From NCBI RefSeq assembly GCF_000262045.1, contig NZ_AJVF01000039.1:744001-808000 (forward strand): a stretch of 64,000 bases of DNA, read 5' to 3'. The translations under genes were made by a program, and so were the position numbers. The notes beneath the pieces were generated by a model that saw only the letters and a program-made list of their open reading frames with translations, did no database searches and was not told where the DNA came from. Source of the stretch: Bacillus siamensis KCTC 13613 (lineage in GTDB: Bacteria; Bacillota; Bacilli; Bacillales; Bacillaceae). Position 1 is the first letter of the stretch, and every line of letters begins with the position of its first letter. Below are positions 28,766 through 40,298 of the stretch, in pieces.

Positions 28766-29551
28766 ATGGCTGCTTCAACATTAACGATCAAGGATCTTCA
28801 CGTTGAAATCGAAGGAAAAGAGATCTTAAAAGGTGTAAACCTTGAAATAAAAGGCGGCGAATTCCACGCTGTCATGGGGCCGAACGGTACCGGTAAATCA
28901 ACGCTTTCTGCAGCGATTATGGGACATCCGAAATACGAAGTCACTAAAGGCAGCATCACGCTTGACGGCAAGGATGTACTGGAAATGGAAGTGGACGAGC
29001 GCGCTCAGGCGGGTCTTTTCCTTGCGATGCAGTACCCAAGTGAAATCAGCGGTGTGACGAATGCCGACTTCCTTCGCTCTGCGATTAACGCACGCCGCGA
29101 AGAAGGCGATGAAATTTCTCTTATGAAATTCATCCGCAAAATGGACGAAAACATGGAGTTCCTTGAAATGGACCCTGAAATGGCGCAGCGTTACCTGAAC
29201 GAAGGTTTCTCAGGCGGAGAGAAAAAACGTAACGAAATCCTTCAGCTTATGATGATCGAGCCGAAAATCGCCATTCTTGACGAGATCGATTCAGGTCTTG
29301 ATATCGATGCGCTTAAAGTTGTTTCTAAAGGAATCAACAAAATGCGCAGCGAAAACTTCGGCTGCTTAATGATCACTCACTATCAGCGCCTTCTGAACTA
29401 CATCACGCCGGATGTCGTTCACGTTATGATGCAGGGACGCGTAGTGAAATCAGGCGGTGCGGAGCTTGCACAGCGCCTTGAAGCGGAAGGTTATGACTGG
29501 ATTAAACAAGAACTCGGCATTGAAGACGAAACTGTAGGCCAAGAAGCGTAA
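28766..29551 (+). CDS. sufC: Fe-S cluster assembly ATPase SufC
   Basis: A 261-residue ABC-type ATPase: Walker A GPNGTGKST (~37-45), signature FSGGEKKRNEI and Walker B IAILDEIDSGLD. SufC works with SufB and SufD as the SufBC2D scaffold in the cytosol. First gene of sufCDSUB, the only Fe-S assembly system of B. subtilis and essential there. Ribosome binding site TTGGAGG. Confidence 0.97.
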   Translation: MAASTLTIKDLHVEIEGKEILKGVNLEIKGGEFHAVMGPNGTGKSTLSAAIMGHPKYEVTKGSITLDGKDVLEMEVDERAQAGLFLAMQYPSEISGVTNADFLRSAINARREEGDEISLMKFIRKMDENMEFLEMDPEMAQRYLNEGFSGGEKKRNEILQLMMIEPKIAILDEIDSGLDIDALKVVSKGINKMRSENFGCLMITHYQRLLNYITPDVVHVMMQGRVVKSGGAELAQRLEAEGYDWIKQELGIEDETVGQEA

Positions 29552-29568
29552 GCGTTAGGGGGATTAAC

Positions 29569-32535
<2,967 letters not shown>

Positions 32536-32554
32536 AAGATTGGAGTGAAAATGG

Positions 32555-33952
32555 ATGGCTAAAAAAATGCCTGAAATTGGTGAATACAAGTACGGTTTTC
32601 ACGATAAGGACGTTTCCATTTTCCGTTCAGAGCGCGGATTGACAAAAGAAATCGTAGAAGAAATTTCACGCATGAAAGAAGAGCCTCAATGGATGCTCGA
32701 TTTCCGCCTGAAATCTCTTGAGCATTTCTACAACATGCCGATGCCGCAGTGGGGCGGGGATTTAAACTCTTTAAACTTTGACGAAATTACGTACTACGTA
32801 AAACCGTCTGAGCGTTCAGAGCGTTCTTGGGATGAAGTGCCTGAGGAAATTAAACAGACATTCGACAAACTCGGTATTCCTGAAGCTGAGCAAAAATACC
32901 TTGCCGGTGTTTCTGCACAGTACGAATCTGAGGTTGTGTACCACAACATGAAAGAAGACCTTGAAGCGCAAGGCATCGTCTTCAAAGACACCGACAGCGC
33001 GCTGAAAGAAAATGAAGACATTTTCCGCGAGCACTGGGCGAAAGTCATTCCGCCGACTGATAACAAGTTTGCGGCGCTGAACTCAGCTGTATGGTCCGGC
33101 GGATCTTTCATCTACGTGCCTAAAGGCGTGAAGGTTGAAACACCGCTTCAAGCGTACTTCCGCATCAACTCTGAGAACATGGGCCAATTCGAACGCACGC
33201 TGATTATCGTTGACGAAGAAGCAAGCGTTCATTACGTAGAGGGCTGTACGGCTCCTGTGTACACGACAAACTCACTTCACAGCGCGGTTGTTGAAATCAT
33301 CGTCAAAAAAGGCGGCTACTGCCGTTATACAACAATCCAAAACTGGGCGAACAACGTTTACAACCTTGTAACGAAACGTACGGTTTGTGAAGAAAACGCA
33401 ACAATGGAATGGGTTGACGGAAACATCGGTTCTAAATTGACGATGAAATATCCGGCTGTCATTCTGAAAGGTGAAGGCGCGCGCGGCATGACGCTTTCTA
33501 TTGCTCTTGCGGGCAAAGGACAGCATCAGGACGCAGGTGCGAAAATGATTCACCTTGCACCGAATACGTCATCCACAATCGTATCAAAATCGATTTCAAA
33601 ACAAGGCGGAAAAGTAACGTACCGCGGAATCGTCCACTTCGGACGGAAAGCGGACGGCGCCCGTTCAAACATCGAGTGCGATACGCTCATTATGGATAAC
33701 AAATCAACTTCTGATACAATCCCTTACAATGAAATTCTGAACGACAACATTTCATTGGAGCACGAAGCGAAAGTATCAAAAGTTTCTGAAGAACAGCTTT
33801 TCTACTTGATGAGCCGCGGTATTTCTGAAGAAGAAGCAACAGAAATGATCGTTATGGGCTTCATCGAGCCGTTCACAAAAGAACTTCCGATGGAATACGC
33901 AGTTGAAATGAACCGTTTGATCAAGTTCGAGATGGAAGGTTCTATCGGTTAA
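32555..33952 (+). CDS. sufB: Fe-S cluster scaffold protein SufB
   Basis: A 465-residue SufB with the beta-helix core ([45 protein letters not shown]) and conserved C-terminal domain ending [20 protein letters not shown]. It holds the nascent cluster together with SufD and SufC. Last gene of the operon, followed by a terminator shared with csn. Confidence 0.97.
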   Translation: MAKKMPEIGEYKYGFHDKDVSIFRSERGLTKEIVEEISRMKEEPQWMLDFRLKSLEHFYNMPMPQWGGDLNSLNFDEITYYVKPSERSERSWDEVPEEIKQTFDKLGIPEAEQKYLAGVSAQYESEVVYHNMKEDLEAQGIVFKDTDSALKENEDIFREHWAKVIPPTDNKFAALNSAVWSGGSFIYVPKGVKVETPLQAYFRINSENMGQFERTLIIVDEEASVHYVEGCTAPVYTTNSLHSAVVEIIVKKGGYCRYTTIQNWANNVYNLVTKRTVCEENATMEWVDGNIGSKLTMKYPAVILKGEGARGMTLSIALAGKGQHQDAGAKMIHLAPNTSSTIVSKSISKQGGKVTYRGIVHFGRKADGARSNIECDTLIMDNKSTSDTIPYNEILNDNISLEHEAKVSKVSEEQLFYLMSRGISEEEATEMIVMGFIEPFTKELPMEYAVEMNRLIKFEMEGSIG

Positions 33953-33956
33953 TAGT

Positions 33957-33984
33957 AAAACCCCGCCATGCGCGGGGTTTTTTT
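33957..33984. terminator. Terminator of sufCDSUB (bidirectional with csn)
   Basis: Stem ACCCCGC / GCGGGGT with A and T runs on the two sides. Confidence 0.92.
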
Positions 33985-33987
33985 GTT

Positions 33988-34824
33988 TTATTGAATAGTG
34001 AAATTTCCGTATTCACTTGACCGGACATGAATCGGCCCGTTTAAATTGTAGTTCTTCTCTTTGACAATATCACGGAAAACGTCGACCCGGGCAACCGATT
34101 CTCTCCATTCATCCTGGGTGTCCTCATCTGACGGATTCATCAGATCGTCATAGCGCACATCCAAAAATTTATTTAACCATTTCTTCTCGTCCGTTCCGTC
34201 TTTCGGTGACCCGCCCATTTTTTTGTTCGTGCGTTTAATCAGGGCATAGAAGGAGTCTGGATCATCGCCGTCGCCATGCTGAATCACTGTATCGTACATC
34301 ACCGCTTTTGCCAATGCCGTTTTCAGTCCGGCTTGCTCTGAACGTTTCATCGCCGGCTGATAATACAAGCTGTCATTTACCTTATCCTGGGCAGCGCGGA
34401 AGGCCTTATCATTGCCAAGTGAGCGCCAGGCAGAAGCGAATCCTTTCAGATTGCTGATGTCATCACTTTCGTCCTTTGCAAGACGCCGTAATTCAGGCAA
34501 ATACTTTTTCAATTTGTTATTCGGCACCGCTTTCGTGTATACTTCGACTACTTCCAGCGCATCTCCGGTAGCCGTCGTAAAGCCGGCCCGGCCGCAGGTG
34601 TAACCTCTTCCGTCATCCAACGCTTCAACATAGCCGTATTGGATTTCCGTCTTGCCGTTTTCAAAGATGCTGGTCAGCTGTTCCGCCCGTCGCTTCTGAT
34701 CCTTATTCAGCCCGGCCGCAAAAACCGTACCGCTCATCATCAGGGTAAAAAACATAGTGAAAATAAGAGATGAAACCGCCGTCTTCTTCCAAAAACCTGC
34801 TTTTTTCTTCAACCTGATTTTCAT
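33988..34824 (-). CDS. csn: Secreted GH46 chitosanase
   Basis: A 278-residue secreted enzyme. A basic n-region, hydrophobic core and signal-peptidase site TVFAAG end near residue ~37; the mature part starts with the GH46 block: the general acid Glu in SIFENGKTEIQYGYVE and the Asp in LDDGRGYTCGRAGF. It hydrolyses chitosan endolytically outside the cell. ATG 34824 was chosen over ATG 34830, which is only 1 nt from AAAGGGG. Convergent with sufB. Confidence 0.95.
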   Translation of the reverse strand: MKIRLKKKAGFWKKTAVSSLIFTMFFTLMMSGTVFAAGLNKDQKRRAEQLTSIFENGKTEIQYGYVEALDDGRGYTCGRAGFTTATGDALEVVEVYTKAVPNNKLKKYLPELRRLAKDESDDISNLKGFASAWRSLGNDKAFRAAQDKVNDSLYYQPAMKRSEQAGLKTALAKAVMYDTVIQHGDGDDPDSFYALIKRTNKKMGGSPKDGTDEKKWLNKFLDVRYDDLMNPSDEDTQDEWRESVARVDVFRDIVKEKNYNLNGPIHVRSSEYGNFTIQ

Positions 34825-34960
34825 GGTCATACCCCTTTCATATGTAAGTTACGCACTCAGTATACATGAGGGGGTTGTTTTTTTGTTGAAAACACACGAA
34901 TTTGTCAATATTTTGAATCATAAGCCCTATCCGGCGCTTCATAAAAAGAACGCATCTTCA

Positions 34961-35422
34961 TCAGACAGACAATCCCGTTCTCGCATCATTCTCATCTGTC
35001 ACATAGCCAACGCGGTGAAACCCGCATTGTACAGCCTGCTGAAAAAGAGCTTCGAGCATGTCCGGATCTTTGCAATATAACGTTACATACGAGCAATCCG
35101 CGATGAGAAGCACAAGTTCACAGGGACTCTCCACATACTCCTCGTACGTATCGATTTCCGTTACCATCCCGCTCGGGAAAGCTTTCAATTCAGCAAAAAT
35201 CATATAATAAGGGTTTCCTTCCAGACGCTGACGGAGTTCTTGACCCTCAATGACGCGCTGATTTTGTGGAAACAGGTCTGTATCGGTGTCTTCTTTGAAC
35301 TCAGTATACGCCTCTCCATCACCGATAAACCACGTATAGGAAGAGATGGGGAACGGTTTTAATATATCTGCCGCAAACCGCCCGAATTGATTTGGGATGT
35401 CAAAGGTAATGCCGCGTTTCAT
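34961..35422 (-). CDS. DUF2691-like protein
   Basis: A 153-residue cytosolic protein beginning MKRGITFDIPNQFGRFAADI and with the conserved segments YTWFIGDGEAY and LVLLIADCSYVTLYCKD, typical of DUF2691. Function unknown. It is divergent from the methyltransferase gene. Confidence 0.7.
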   Translation of the reverse strand: MKRGITFDIPNQFGRFAADILKPFPISSYTWFIGDGEAYTEFKEDTDTDLFPQNQRVIEGQELRQRLEGNPYYMIFAELKAFPSGMVTEIDTYEEYVESPCELVLLIADCSYVTLYCKDPDMLEALFQQAVQCGFHRVGYVTDENDARTGLSV

Positions 35423-35495
35423 ATTGTCCTCACTTCTTTCGGCTTTTGAATATTATGATATAATAGTTGGATAAATATTGAAAGGGCTTGATGGT

Positions 35496-36172
35496 ATGAC
35501 AACACGATACGGAATTGATGCGCCTTATGGGGCTTTTGGGTTTATTTTACTTGCGATCCTTTATGTCGCAGGCACGTTATGCGGCATAATTCCTCTTTTC
35601 TGGGGCTGACGGGTGCTTTGTTTTTAGTGCTCGGACTTTGGATGCTTTTGTATTCAACGGCCATTAAACTTTCACACCGCCATCGCATTCTGGCGCTTTC
35701 CGGTTTAAAGCCGGACATGAAGGTGCTTGATATTGGGACGGGACGGGGGCTGTTAGCGATCGCCGCGGCTCAAAAAGGCGCTGACGTCTCAGCGATTGAC
35801 AAATGGTCAGGCTGGAATCTGGGCGGAAACGGGAGAGACGCATTTGAAAAGAACAGACGGGCAGAAGGAGCGCTGGAAATTGATTTGTATGACGGGCTCG
35901 CGCAAGACATGCCGTTTCCTGATAAAACGTTTGCCGTACACAACATTTCAGGCAGAAAAGAGAGGGAACGGGCGATCGCGGAAATGGCGCGAGTGCTGAA
36001 ACCTGGCGGCACATTGGCTGTGTCAGATATAAAAAATACGTCTCAATACAGGAAGCTTCTTGAGGAAAGCGGCTTCCAGACAAGAACTTATTCCTTTTAT
36101 TATACGTTTCCGTTTTCGAAACTCATCATTGCCGTCAGGACTCCGGTAGGAACCGGGCGCTCCATTTGTTAA
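35496..36172 (+). pseudogene. Class I SAM methyltransferase with an N-terminal frameshift
   Basis: ATG 35496 (after GAAAGGGC) opens a frame reading MTTRYGIDAPYGAFGFILLA and a second hydrophobic segment, then stops at ~35609. A different frame continues from ATG 35579 with LGLTGALFLVLGLWMLLYSTAIKL and a full methyltransferase domain (VLDIGTGRGLLAIAAAQKG, SAIDKWSGWNLGGNG, RVLKPGGTLAVSD) to 36172. Fusing the two near 35595-35605 gives a sensible two-helix membrane anchor plus enzyme. Either the gene is frameshifted, or translation starts at 35579 and the protein still works (197 aa). Confidence 0.7.
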
Positions 36173-36209
36173 AATAAATAAGACAAAACAGATAGAAAAG
36201 GTGTTACAC

Positions 36210-37325
36210 ATGAAGTCTTATATCATTATCGGAGCCGGCATTCTCGGTGCGTCAGCGGCTTATCATCTCGCAAAGGCCGGTGCGGATGTAACGGTCATTG
36301 ACCGGAAACACAAGGGGCAGGCGACTGACGCTGCAGCGGGGATCGTCTGCCCGTGGCTGTCGCAGCGCCGCAATCAGGCATGGTATGCGATCGCAAAAGG
36401 CGGAGCCCGTTATTATAACCAATTGATACAGCAGCTTGAAGCCGACGGAGAAACGGACACCGGTTATCAAAAGGTCGGTGCCGTCAGTCTCCATACGGAT
36501 GAAAAAAAGCTCAGCCAAATGGAGGAAAGAGCTTATAAAAGAAGAGAGGACGCTCCTGAAATCGGTGACATTACAAGACTGACTCCGGAAGAAACGAAGG
36601 CATTGTTTCCTGCGCTGTCGGAGGAATACGGAGCGGTTCATATCAGCGGTGCGGCCCGGGTGAACGGCAGGGCGCTTCGTAAGGCGCTGTTAAACGCTGC
36701 CGTTAAGCACGGCGCGGCTGTTTACAAGGAAGAGGCGTCAATATTGACAGAGGACGGTGCCGTCATCGGTGTGAAAACCGCAGAACGCAGGCTTTTGGCC
36801 GATCAGGTTCTCGTAACGGCCGGCGCTTGGGCGAGAGAGCTGCTTGAGCCGCTCGGCATCCGCTTTTCAGTATCGTACCAAAAGGCGCAGATCGTTCATT
36901 TAGAACTTCAGGATGAGGATACGGGCGGCTGGCCGGTCGTCATGCCTCCAAATGATCAATACATTCTCGCGTTTGCAAACGGCCGGATTGTAGCGGGCGC
37001 GACTCATGAAAACGATACCGGCATGGATTTGCGGGTGACGGCCGGCGGTCTCCGCGAGATTTTTGACAAAGCATTAACTGTGGCGCCGGGGCTTTCAGAC
37101 AGTACTGTGATAGAGACAAGAGTCGGTTTCAGGCCGTTTACTCCCGGTTTTCTTCCCGTCATCGGCAGACTGCCGAATATCAGCGGACTTCTCGTTGCCA
37201 ACGGGCTGGGCGCCTCAGGGCTGACGAGCGGGCCGTATCTGGGGGCTGAACTGGCGAAACTCGCGCTCGGTCAGCAGACAGAAATTGATTTGAGCCTTTA
37301 TAATCCGGCCGGGGCGCTTGAATAA
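36210..37325 (+). CDS. yurR: FAD-dependent amino acid oxidoreductase YurR (DAO family)
   Basis: A 371-residue D-amino acid oxidase/glycine oxidase-type flavoprotein: N-terminal GAGILGASAAYHL (~8-20), RKHKGQATDAAAGIVCPWLSQRRN, and the C-terminal FAD segment RVGFRPFTPGFLPVIGR / GLGASGLTSGPYLG. The substrate is unknown. ATG 36210 follows AAAAGGTG; an in-frame GTG 9 nt upstream overlaps the ribosome binding site. Confidence 0.88.
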   Translation: MKSYIIIGAGILGASAAYHLAKAGADVTVIDRKHKGQATDAAAGIVCPWLSQRRNQAWYAIAKGGARYYNQLIQQLEADGETDTGYQKVGAVSLHTDEKKLSQMEERAYKRREDAPEIGDITRLTPEETKALFPALSEEYGAVHISGAARVNGRALRKALLNAAVKHGAAVYKEEASILTEDGAVIGVKTAERRLLADQVLVTAGAWARELLEPLGIRFSVSYQKAQIVHLELQDEDTGGWPVVMPPNDQYILAFANGRIVAGATHENDTGMDLRVTAGGLREIFDKALTVAPGLSDSTVIETRVGFRPFTPGFLPVIGRLPNISGLLVANGLGASGLTSGPYLGAELAKLALGQQTEIDLSLYNPAGALE

Positions 37326-37391
37326 AAAATAGCTTTTGGCGCATTCTTATGATAGGATGGAGCTTTAATGAATAAGAGGACGTGACCCATT

Positions 37392-37766
37392 TTGATAAAA
37401 ATAAACCTTCCTGCTCCTGATGTAACGATTACGGAACGGCAGCAGTCACAGTCGGAAAATGAACCGGCGATTAAAGCGATTTACGGTTTCATTGATTTTC
37501 ACCGAATTCCAAGAGACAAAGGCGGCATCTTTATGTTTTATAACATTCATGATGAGCTGCTGTTTGTCGGGAAAGCCCGTAAATTAAGACAAAGAATCAA
37601 AAAGCATTTTGAAGACAATGTGTCGCCTGTTAAACATCACAGGGACGAAGTGTATAAAATTGAAGTATGTGTCGTCAATGATCCGATGGAAAGGGAGATT
37701 TACGAAACGTACGCGATCAATACCCTTCAGTCAAAATACAACATTGAGAAAGTATTTTATAAATAA
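37392..37766 (+). CDS. yurQ: GIY-YIG nuclease-domain protein YurQ (UvrC-like)
   Basis: A 124-residue protein with a single GIY-YIG-type domain (GGIFMFYNIHDELLFVGKARKLRQRIKKHF, ~residues 42-71) like the N-terminal nuclease of UvrC, with a Glu in MEREIYETYAIN. The start is TTG 37392. Probably a nucleic acid nicking enzyme; role unknown. In B. subtilis yurQ is next to frlB, so the sdp block downstream is extra here. Confidence 0.85.
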   Translation: MIKINLPAPDVTITERQQSQSENEPAIKAIYGFIDFHRIPRDKGGIFMFYNIHDELLFVGKARKLRQRIKKHFEDNVSPVKHHRDEVYKIEVCVVNDPMEREIYETYAINTLQSKYNIEKVFYK

Positions 37767-37767
37767 G

Positions 37768-37799
37768 AAAAACCGGAGCTTAAGGGCTCCGGTTTTCTT
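37768..37799. terminator. Terminator between yurQ and the DUF1648 gene
   Basis: Stem AAAACCGGAGC / GCTCCGGTTTT with a 6-nt loop; it can act in both directions. Confidence 0.9.
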
Positions 37800-37804
37800 T
37801 ATGT

Positions 37805-38077
37805 TTACAGTGCCAGCCACATCACTGCAATATGCACGATCAGCAGACAGTAAACGACGAGGAATAGCTGGACGACCTTTTTTCTGAATAACATGCAGAT
37901 AATCATGAGCACAGGAAAAATCAGGACGCCGGCCGTTTTATTGATTGATGTATTCGGACGGTTCGACACGTCATAGTGAATGGCCATATCAGCAGGAAGC
38001 AACGGATAAAACACAATCGAAAGAATAAAGGCGAGAGCCACCGCTCCCCACAGCACCTTATCATTCATCAAAAACAT
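37805..38077 (-). CDS. DUF1648 (SdpI N-domain-like) 90-aa membrane protein, candidate immunity protein
   Basis: A 90-residue membrane protein with three hydrophobic segments. The DUF1648 signature is clear: LPADMAIHYDVSNRPNTSINKTAG, comparable to the PxxxxxHxxxxGxPDxxxSK motif at the N-terminus of the SDP immunity protein SdpI. It lacks the rest of SdpI (about 207 aa), so it is a minimal version. It is divergent from sdpA with ~120 bp between starts and has AAAGGAG 7 nt before its ATG. Position plus domain suggest immunity to the SdpC-like toxin next door (inference). Confidence 0.7.
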   Translation of the reverse strand: MFLMNDKVLWGAVALAFILSIVFYPLLPADMAIHYDVSNRPNTSINKTAGVLIFPVLMIICMLFRKKVVQLFLVVYCLLIVHIAVMWLAL

Positions 38078-38200
38078 ATGAACACTCCTTTTTTACATAT
38101 AATAGTATATTAGTCCGAAAAATCTAATTTATCAATATTTTACCTGTTGAATGGTGTATAATCATGTCAATGAAATTTCCAAACAATAGGAGGGTTTCGA
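38078..38200. promoter_or_regulatory. Divergent promoter region of DUF1648 gene and sdpABC
   Basis: An AT-rich 123-bp gap; a TATAAT at about 38156 can serve the sdp operon and TATAATAGTATAT near 38098 the opposite gene. In B. subtilis sdp is controlled by AbrB and Spo0A; no 0A box could be called with confidence here. Confidence 0.4.
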
Positions 38201-38731
38201 TTGACTGACAAGAAGCAAACCGGCATGTTTTCATTCTTTCTTTTTATCATGGCCGCCTGGATCATCGTTTTGTTTTTAACCGTTATCGCGGCACTGCCAA
38301 GCTCCGCCATCCAATTAACCAAACATCAATCCAAAACCGTTTCTATGATTTATCCGCAAAGCTGGGGGTTTTTCAGTAAAGATCCGAGAGAAGACAGCCT
38401 GAACATCTATCTTCTTGATGCCGGGGAGGAGCTCAGATGGCCGAATAATTCTCTGAAAAACGTGATCGGCTTAAACCGCTACGGACGGACGCAAGGGATA
38501 GAGCTCGGCCTTATGCTGGAAAAGCTGCCTTCCAAAGAAAAGTGGAACGACTTCACGGCCGGCCAGGACTTTAAGGATACCACATTTTTGAAGGTGAAAA
38601 ATGAGTCTCCCTCCCCAAGGCTGAAAGGAAAAATGATCATTACATATGAACGCATTACCCCATGGGCATGGAGCAGCCATACTGAAACGAAACGAACCAT
38701 CAAAAAATACATCGGAGTGGATGTCAATTGA
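38201..38731 (+). CDS. sdpA: SdpA-like toxin maturation protein
   Basis: A 176-residue protein with one N-terminal transmembrane helix (~10-35) and the SdpA hallmark segment MIYPQSWGFFSKDPREDSL (~50-68). In B. subtilis SdpA, with SdpB, is needed to turn pro-SdpC into the active SDP toxin. TTG start at 38201 after AGGAGGG. Its stop overlaps the sdpB start. Confidence 0.88.
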   Translation: MTDKKQTGMFSFFLFIMAAWIIVLFLTVIAALPSSAIQLTKHQSKTVSMIYPQSWGFFSKDPREDSLNIYLLDAGEELRWPNNSLKNVIGLNRYGRTQGIELGLMLEKLPSKEKWNDFTAGQDFKDTTFLKVKNESPSPRLKGKMIITYERITPWAWSSHTETKRTIKKYIGVDVN

Positions 38732-39672
38732 TTCAGGATGCAAAAAAGCAGCTCACCTTATGGATGATGAAGAATCCGCCTTGGACAAATGTGTACGGGC
38801 TTGCCAGAAGTTTAATCGCGCTCGGCACGCTTCTGACATTGCTGTTCAATCCGGCGTCTGTCTTCTTTAAAACGCAAAATCAAATGCTCAGCTTTTCCGA
38901 TACGTTCAGCCTGTTCTTGCTGTTTCCCGAATTCCGTTACATTGAGGTCGTCAAAGCCGTTTGTATCTGTATTTTAATTCTGGTTGTCATTGGCTGGCGG
39001 CCCCGCCTAACCGGTTTTTTTCACTGGTGGATTTCATACAGCTTCCAAAACTCCGCCGTTACCCTTGATGGGGGAGATCAGGTGGCTGCCGTCTTTACGC
39101 TGCTGCTGCTGCCCTTGACATTAACTGATCCGCGGAAGTGGCACTGGTCTCCGTACGAAGCGTCTTTTGAGAAAAGGCCGCTTGAGCCTTATTACCGTTC
39201 CTTATGCTGGGCGACACTGACAATCATCAGAATACAGGTCGCGATGCTGTACTTTAACTCCGTCATTGCCAAACTGATGGAAGAAGAGTGGCAGAATGGC
39301 ACCGCCGTTTATTACTATTTGAACGATCCGATGCTGGGGCTGCCGGATGCGCTTCACAGTCTGTTTGACTTTATCTTGCAGTCAAAGCTTGTCATCATCC
39401 CGACTTGGGGCACGCTCATTGTGCAAACCATTATGTTCTGCGCTTTGTTCGCTCCGAAAAAATATTGGCGCCTGATCTTGTTTATATCCATTTTTATGCA
39501 TGAAATTTTTGCTGTCATGCTTGGGCTTACCTCATTTTCCATTACAGTGTCTGGTATTTTGGTCCTGTTTTTGGTGCCGGCAGAGAAAACAGTAGCTTTG
39601 AACCATTACAATCCCTATTTTATCAGATACAATTTTCTCAATAAAAGGAAAAGGAGGAAATTATATGGTTAA
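38728..39672 (+). CDS. sdpB: SdpB-like multipass (HTTM) maturation protein
   Basis: A 314-residue membrane protein with about six hydrophobic helices and the HTTM-type segments NVYGLARSLIALGTLLTLLF and ISYSFQNSAVTLDGGDQVAAVF. HTTM domains are shared with vitamin-K-dependent carboxylase. SdpB is required for SDP peptide maturation in B. subtilis. TTG start 38728 overlaps sdpA; the end overlaps sdpC by 8 bp, so the three genes are coupled. Confidence 0.88.
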   Translation: MIQDAKKQLTLWMMKNPPWTNVYGLARSLIALGTLLTLLFNPASVFFKTQNQMLSFSDTFSLFLLFPEFRYIEVVKAVCICILILVVIGWRPRLTGFFHWWISYSFQNSAVTLDGGDQVAAVFTLLLLPLTLTDPRKWHWSPYEASFEKRPLEPYYRSLCWATLTIIRIQVAMLYFNSVIAKLMEEEWQNGTAVYYYLNDPMLGLPDALHSLFDFILQSKLVIIPTWGTLIVQTIMFCALFAPKKYWRLILFISIFMHEIFAVMLGLTSFSITVSGILVLFLVPAEKTVALNHYNPYFIRYNFLNKRKRRKLYG

Positions 39673-40255
39673 AAGTAAAAGGTCAGCTGCCGCCATGCTG
39701 CTGGTGTTTGTTTTAATGATTGCATTAGTCGGTCCGCATGCCACAGCGAAAACGAAGCCAGCCGTCTCTTATTCGGGTGAAGACATTTTTTCCGGCATCT
39801 TTTTTGGACAAGGTGAGGTCGCAAAGCTTCTTCCCGAGGTATGGGATACCAAAGCTGTCAAAAAGATTAATCAGGACGAATTAAAGCAAGTTTCCGATCA
39901 GGTGATCGCTGATATTAAAAAGTCATCGCCGGATTATTTTAAAAAGTTAAAAGCCGCGGTCTACAGCGGCGATTATGAGAAAGTGAACAGCGTCATTGAT
40001 CAAGGTTCGCAGATTATGGCGAAAGTGCTGAAAGAAGAATTTGACAAAAAAAGCATGGACAAAGGAAAATCAACGGCCATCGGCCAATGCGCAACGGCAG
40101 TTTGGGTGTTTTTAAACGCGGCAGCCGCCATTGAGACGATCGCTCTTGCGGTAGCGGCCATCATTTTGACTGTAGCAAGCGTTGACGAAGATTCCGACTT
40201 AGGCAAAGAGCAGCTCATCGCTAATGTCGTGGACCGCATTAATGCGCAGCACTGA
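39665..40255 (+). CDS. sdpC: SdpC-like sporulation-delaying/cannibalism toxin precursor
   Basis: A 196-residue secreted precursor: signal peptide ~1-28, the SdpC pro-region mark YSGEDIFSGIFFGQGEVAKL (~36-55), a helical middle, and a hydrophobic helix at ~143-172. In B. subtilis the mature 42-aa SDP peptide comes from this C-terminal region and has a disulfide between two Cys. Here only one Cys exists (C142), right at the predicted start of the toxic helix, so that disulfide cannot form. The hydrophobic part is also followed by a 24-residue acidic tail. Confidence 0.85.
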   Translation: MVKSKRSAAAMLLVFVLMIALVGPHATAKTKPAVSYSGEDIFSGIFFGQGEVAKLLPEVWDTKAVKKINQDELKQVSDQVIADIKKSSPDYFKKLKAAVYSGDYEKVNSVIDQGSQIMAKVLKEEFDKKSMDKGKSTAIGQCATAVWVFLNAAAAIETIALAVAAIILTVASVDEDSDLGKEQLIANVVDRINAQH

Positions 40256-40267
40256 AGCTGAAGAAAG

Positions 40268-40298
40268 AAACGCTAAGGAAATCGGCCTTAGCGTTTTT
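40268..40298. terminator. Terminator shared by sdpC and merR
   Basis: Stem AAACGCTAAGG / CCTTAGCGTTT, T run on plus and A/T-rich on minus. It overlaps the stop codon and last codons of the convergent MerR gene. Confidence 0.85.
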
